From Lamellibrachia columna (taxonomy: Eukaryota; Annelida; Polychaeta; Sabellida; Siboglinidae), in contig OY759273.1 in the NCBI GenBank assembly GCA_963662155.1, positions 26,232,456 to 26,296,455 on the forward strand: a stretch of 64,000 nucleotides of DNA. Direction: 5' to 3'. A model generated the notes under the pieces. It had not been told where the DNA came from. It saw only the letters and a list, made by a program, of their open reading frames with translations, and made no database searches. The first letter of the stretch is position 1, and the number at the start of each line of letters is the position of its first letter. Below are positions 61,941 to 64,000 of the stretch, one piece after another. Made by a program: the position numbers and the translations under genes.

Positions 61941-62184
61941 TCGTGTCGGCTTGCTGAAGAGATAGCGCTGCGCGTCCAATTACCTGCGCGAGTCCGGCGC
62001 AGTCAGCGGGCGTGGTTATCACGTACTAGCACTACTCGTATAGGAGGATTTGTTTGTGTGTTATATATAGTATTATACACTTGTCCAGATTTATGTCACT
62101 CACTAAGAACACCAGTTGCTTGATGCTATGAAAACCTTAGTACGATGACGTCATACAACACGACTCATGTGTAGTACTCTCTAA

Positions 62185-62445
62185 AGCTGTTCAAGGACCG
62201 GAATAAACGGGAAATAAGGGGCATTTCTTTAGCCAGAGAGTCATTAATCTATGGGATTCTCTTCCGGACACCGTCGTCACTGCACCGTCAGTGAATACGC
62301 TAAAAAATCCACTTGACAAACACCGGCGAAACCAGGCAGTCAAATATGACTACAAAACCAAACCAAGGCAAGCCAAGAGCGGTACATAGGCAGATTTTGC
62401 CTGAAGACCGAAGAGGATATGTACGTATGTATGTATGTATGTATT
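62185..62445 (+). mobile_element. CR1/L2-like LINE 3' end with (GTAT)n tail
   Basis: Encodes S-V-I-N-L-W-D-S-L-P-D-T-V-V-T-A-P-S-V-N-T and L-D-K-H-R-R-N-Q-A, the last conserved block of CR1-like RT proteins, then (GTAT)n at 62418-62442. Same tail type as the 3.4-3.85 kb copy. Confidence 0.75.
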
Positions 62446-62557
62446 TATGTGCCCAATCGGCATACCAACGAATCTGAAATGTCGTTCTTATAAAGCTTGT
62501 AGTAAAAAGCGACAACAGGACGGATTATAGTTCGTTGTTTTTGTTTTATTTCATGCT

Positions 62558-62893
62558 CGAACTGTACACTACACTTCCTTAACTGTACACTACACTTCCT
62601 TAACTGTACACTACACTTCCTTAACTGTGCACTACACTTCCTTAACTGTACACTACACTTCCTTAACTGTACACTACACTTCCGTAACTGTACACTACAC
62701 TTCCTTAACTGTACACTACACTTCCTTAACTGTACACTACACTTCCTTAACTGTACACTACACTTCCTTAACTGTACACTACACTTCCGTAACTGTACAC
62801 TACACTTCCTTAACTGTACACTACACTTCCTTAACTGTACACTACACTTCCTTAACTGTACACTACACTTCCTTAACTGTACACTACACTTCC
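62558..62893. repeat. 21-bp minisatellite, 16 copies
   Basis: Unit CTGTACACTACACTTCCTTAA, very homogeneous, with two units reading CCGTAA. 21 bp keeps a seven-residue frame open on the plus strand (H-Y-T-S-L-T-V). Confidence 0.97.
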
Positions 62894-62894
62894 A

Positions 62895-63720
62895 GCCGCT
62901 TCACCAAAACTCACCCACCTCTAAAGGGCTCCTAAGAGGTGTGTGTATATAACGACATACACGTTGACACCTGCGACACATCACTAATGATCAGCGGCAA
63001 TGTACCTATCAATTTACGTAATTGTCTACATACCGTTTGATGTGAGATGTCCTTAAATGTATAGGTGAAACTTGAAAGTTCAGTGTCTCGAAGTGTCTCA
63101 GTCAGAAGAACAGTTCTGTAATAAAACAGAGCTATGCTTCGAATGCGATTTAAACTAAGTGATCACAGTGCCCGATGTGAATCCTGGCAGGGGTTGCATC
63201 GTGAACCCTTCAACCAATACAACTCACCCTTTGGGTAACGTGATATGTTGCTTGTCACTCAAATACTGACGTAGTTCTTTCGAAAATAGACACCGCAACG
63301 TCCTGGTTGCTTCTGGCTCATTATCCCACTTACCTTCACTGGGAACACGCTATGTCAACCCTGCTCTTTCCTCGGGTCAGTGACTCTGAATGGGCTACGT
63401 CCAAGACTTCACAGATCACTCATATATTGCCGAGCTGTGTCTGACCCGAGTCTAAACCGCAACCAACGTTAGATCTGTTTGTGAGAAGGCGACGGCGGAA
63501 ACAGGGTCATTGCGCTGCCAGTCTCTTTATGTTGTTAAAGTAATGAGAGTGTTAACAGTATGTATGATAATTGTTAGTTGGCGGCTGTTTTAAAGGCAAC
63601 GTTAGTAGTTAGTGAGAGGATCTCACTCCCCTTATCACGTGACCCAAACATCAAAGGAAAACCACCCTAATATCGCCCACCGCTAATGAGTGCGCGCAGC
63701 CAATCAGAAAGCAGCACTAG
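62895..63720. other. Non-coding interval
   Basis: No supported exon. The 73-codon minus frame at 63.70-63.93 kb has no recognisable domain. Confidence 0.35.
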
Positions 63721-63790
63721 ACCTTGGAGCGCCCCCTGGCGGTGGTATCCGAGCGTGCGTGACGTAAGCGCCCCCTAGCGACTGGAGGAG
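63700..63790 (-). promoter_or_regulatory. GC-rich patch with CCAAT, CRE-like and two CTCF-like motifs
   Basis: GCCAATCAG at about 63700, AGCGCCCCCTGGCGGTGG at 63728-63745, GTGACGTAAG at 63760-63769 and AGCGCCCCCTAGCGACTG at 63767-63784. The two GC-box motifs are reverse complements of CTCF-type cores. It could be a promoter for a gene beyond the right edge. Confidence 0.4.
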
Positions 63791-64000
63791 GAACGAGCTT
63801 TGTACGAATCTCATATCTATACAACATTGACGATTTGCATATAACCATAGCGAAATCGTTGCAGTCGAATATGTGGTTTCGATAAGTTCTACGCGTGTTT
63901 GTTTATTGGTATAAAAGACGAACACATATTTTATTGTTCCCGTGTACTAGAATCACGTCCATTTACAAGTGAATGAGTGTTCTAACGCGTGTTTAGGAGG

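Noticed and set aside
62558..62893. CRISPR-like array
   Set aside because: Units are contiguous with no spacers, and the DNA is animal. The same applies to the other arrays.

Overview
The window is animal nuclear DNA, not bacterial. Coding sequence is sparse and split by GT-AG introns, and most of the rest is LINE, SINE, LTR and DNA-transposon debris plus many microsatellites and minisatellites. The recognisable genes are a family-61 glycosyltransferase and HNK-1-type carbohydrate sulfotransferases, and the repeats include PIF/Harbinger, CR1/L2-like and RTE-like LINEs, Ty3/gypsy and a tRNA-headed SINE. Together these suggest an invertebrate, probably marine (lancelet, ambulacrarian or lophotrochozoan). 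I cannot place it more precisely. All gene models were spliced by eye from exon open frames and splice signals.

Layout. 0-3.9 kb: SINE, the first exon of a PIF/Harbinger-type gene, a LINE 3' end. 4.2-13.5 kb (minus): an eight-exon GT61 glycosyltransferase ending in KDEL, with a SINE and GTGACC/GGTCAC-rich repeats in its introns. 13.8-16.3 kb: LINE fragments and simple repeats. 16.37-20.77 kb (minus): a non-autonomous-looking LTR retrotransposon whose right LTR is split by a CAGGG-type DNA transposon. 22.7-25.1 kb: the 5' half of a CR1/L2-like LINE with a doubled leader. 25.6-32.1 kb: one unassigned candidate exon, a SINE, a LINE fragment and long microsatellites.

33.9-57.6 kb is a sulfotransferase duplication cluster. 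Copy A (plus, 35.2-38.3 kb) and copy B (minus, 57.6-54.7 kb) are near-identical, intact two-exon genes pointing at each other. A 5'-truncated third copy, C, lies at 42.2-42.6 kb. The 11 kb between C and B is packed with minisatellites (units of 41, 15, about 60, 25, 15, 43, 13, 5 and 102 bp). A gypsy gag-protease fragment without LTRs sits inside the 102-bp array.

57.9-60.7 kb (plus) is a five-exon pseudogene of what I take to be the DUF7869 transposase-like family. 60.7-64 kb holds a LINE 3' end, two minisatellites and a GC-rich patch with CTCF-like motifs.

Function. The GT61 enzyme should work in the ER lumen and the two sulfotransferases should be Golgi type II enzymes, so all intact genes here modify glycans. 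Nothing in the sequence shows that they share a pathway. I found no CRISPR array, rRNA or intact tRNA gene.
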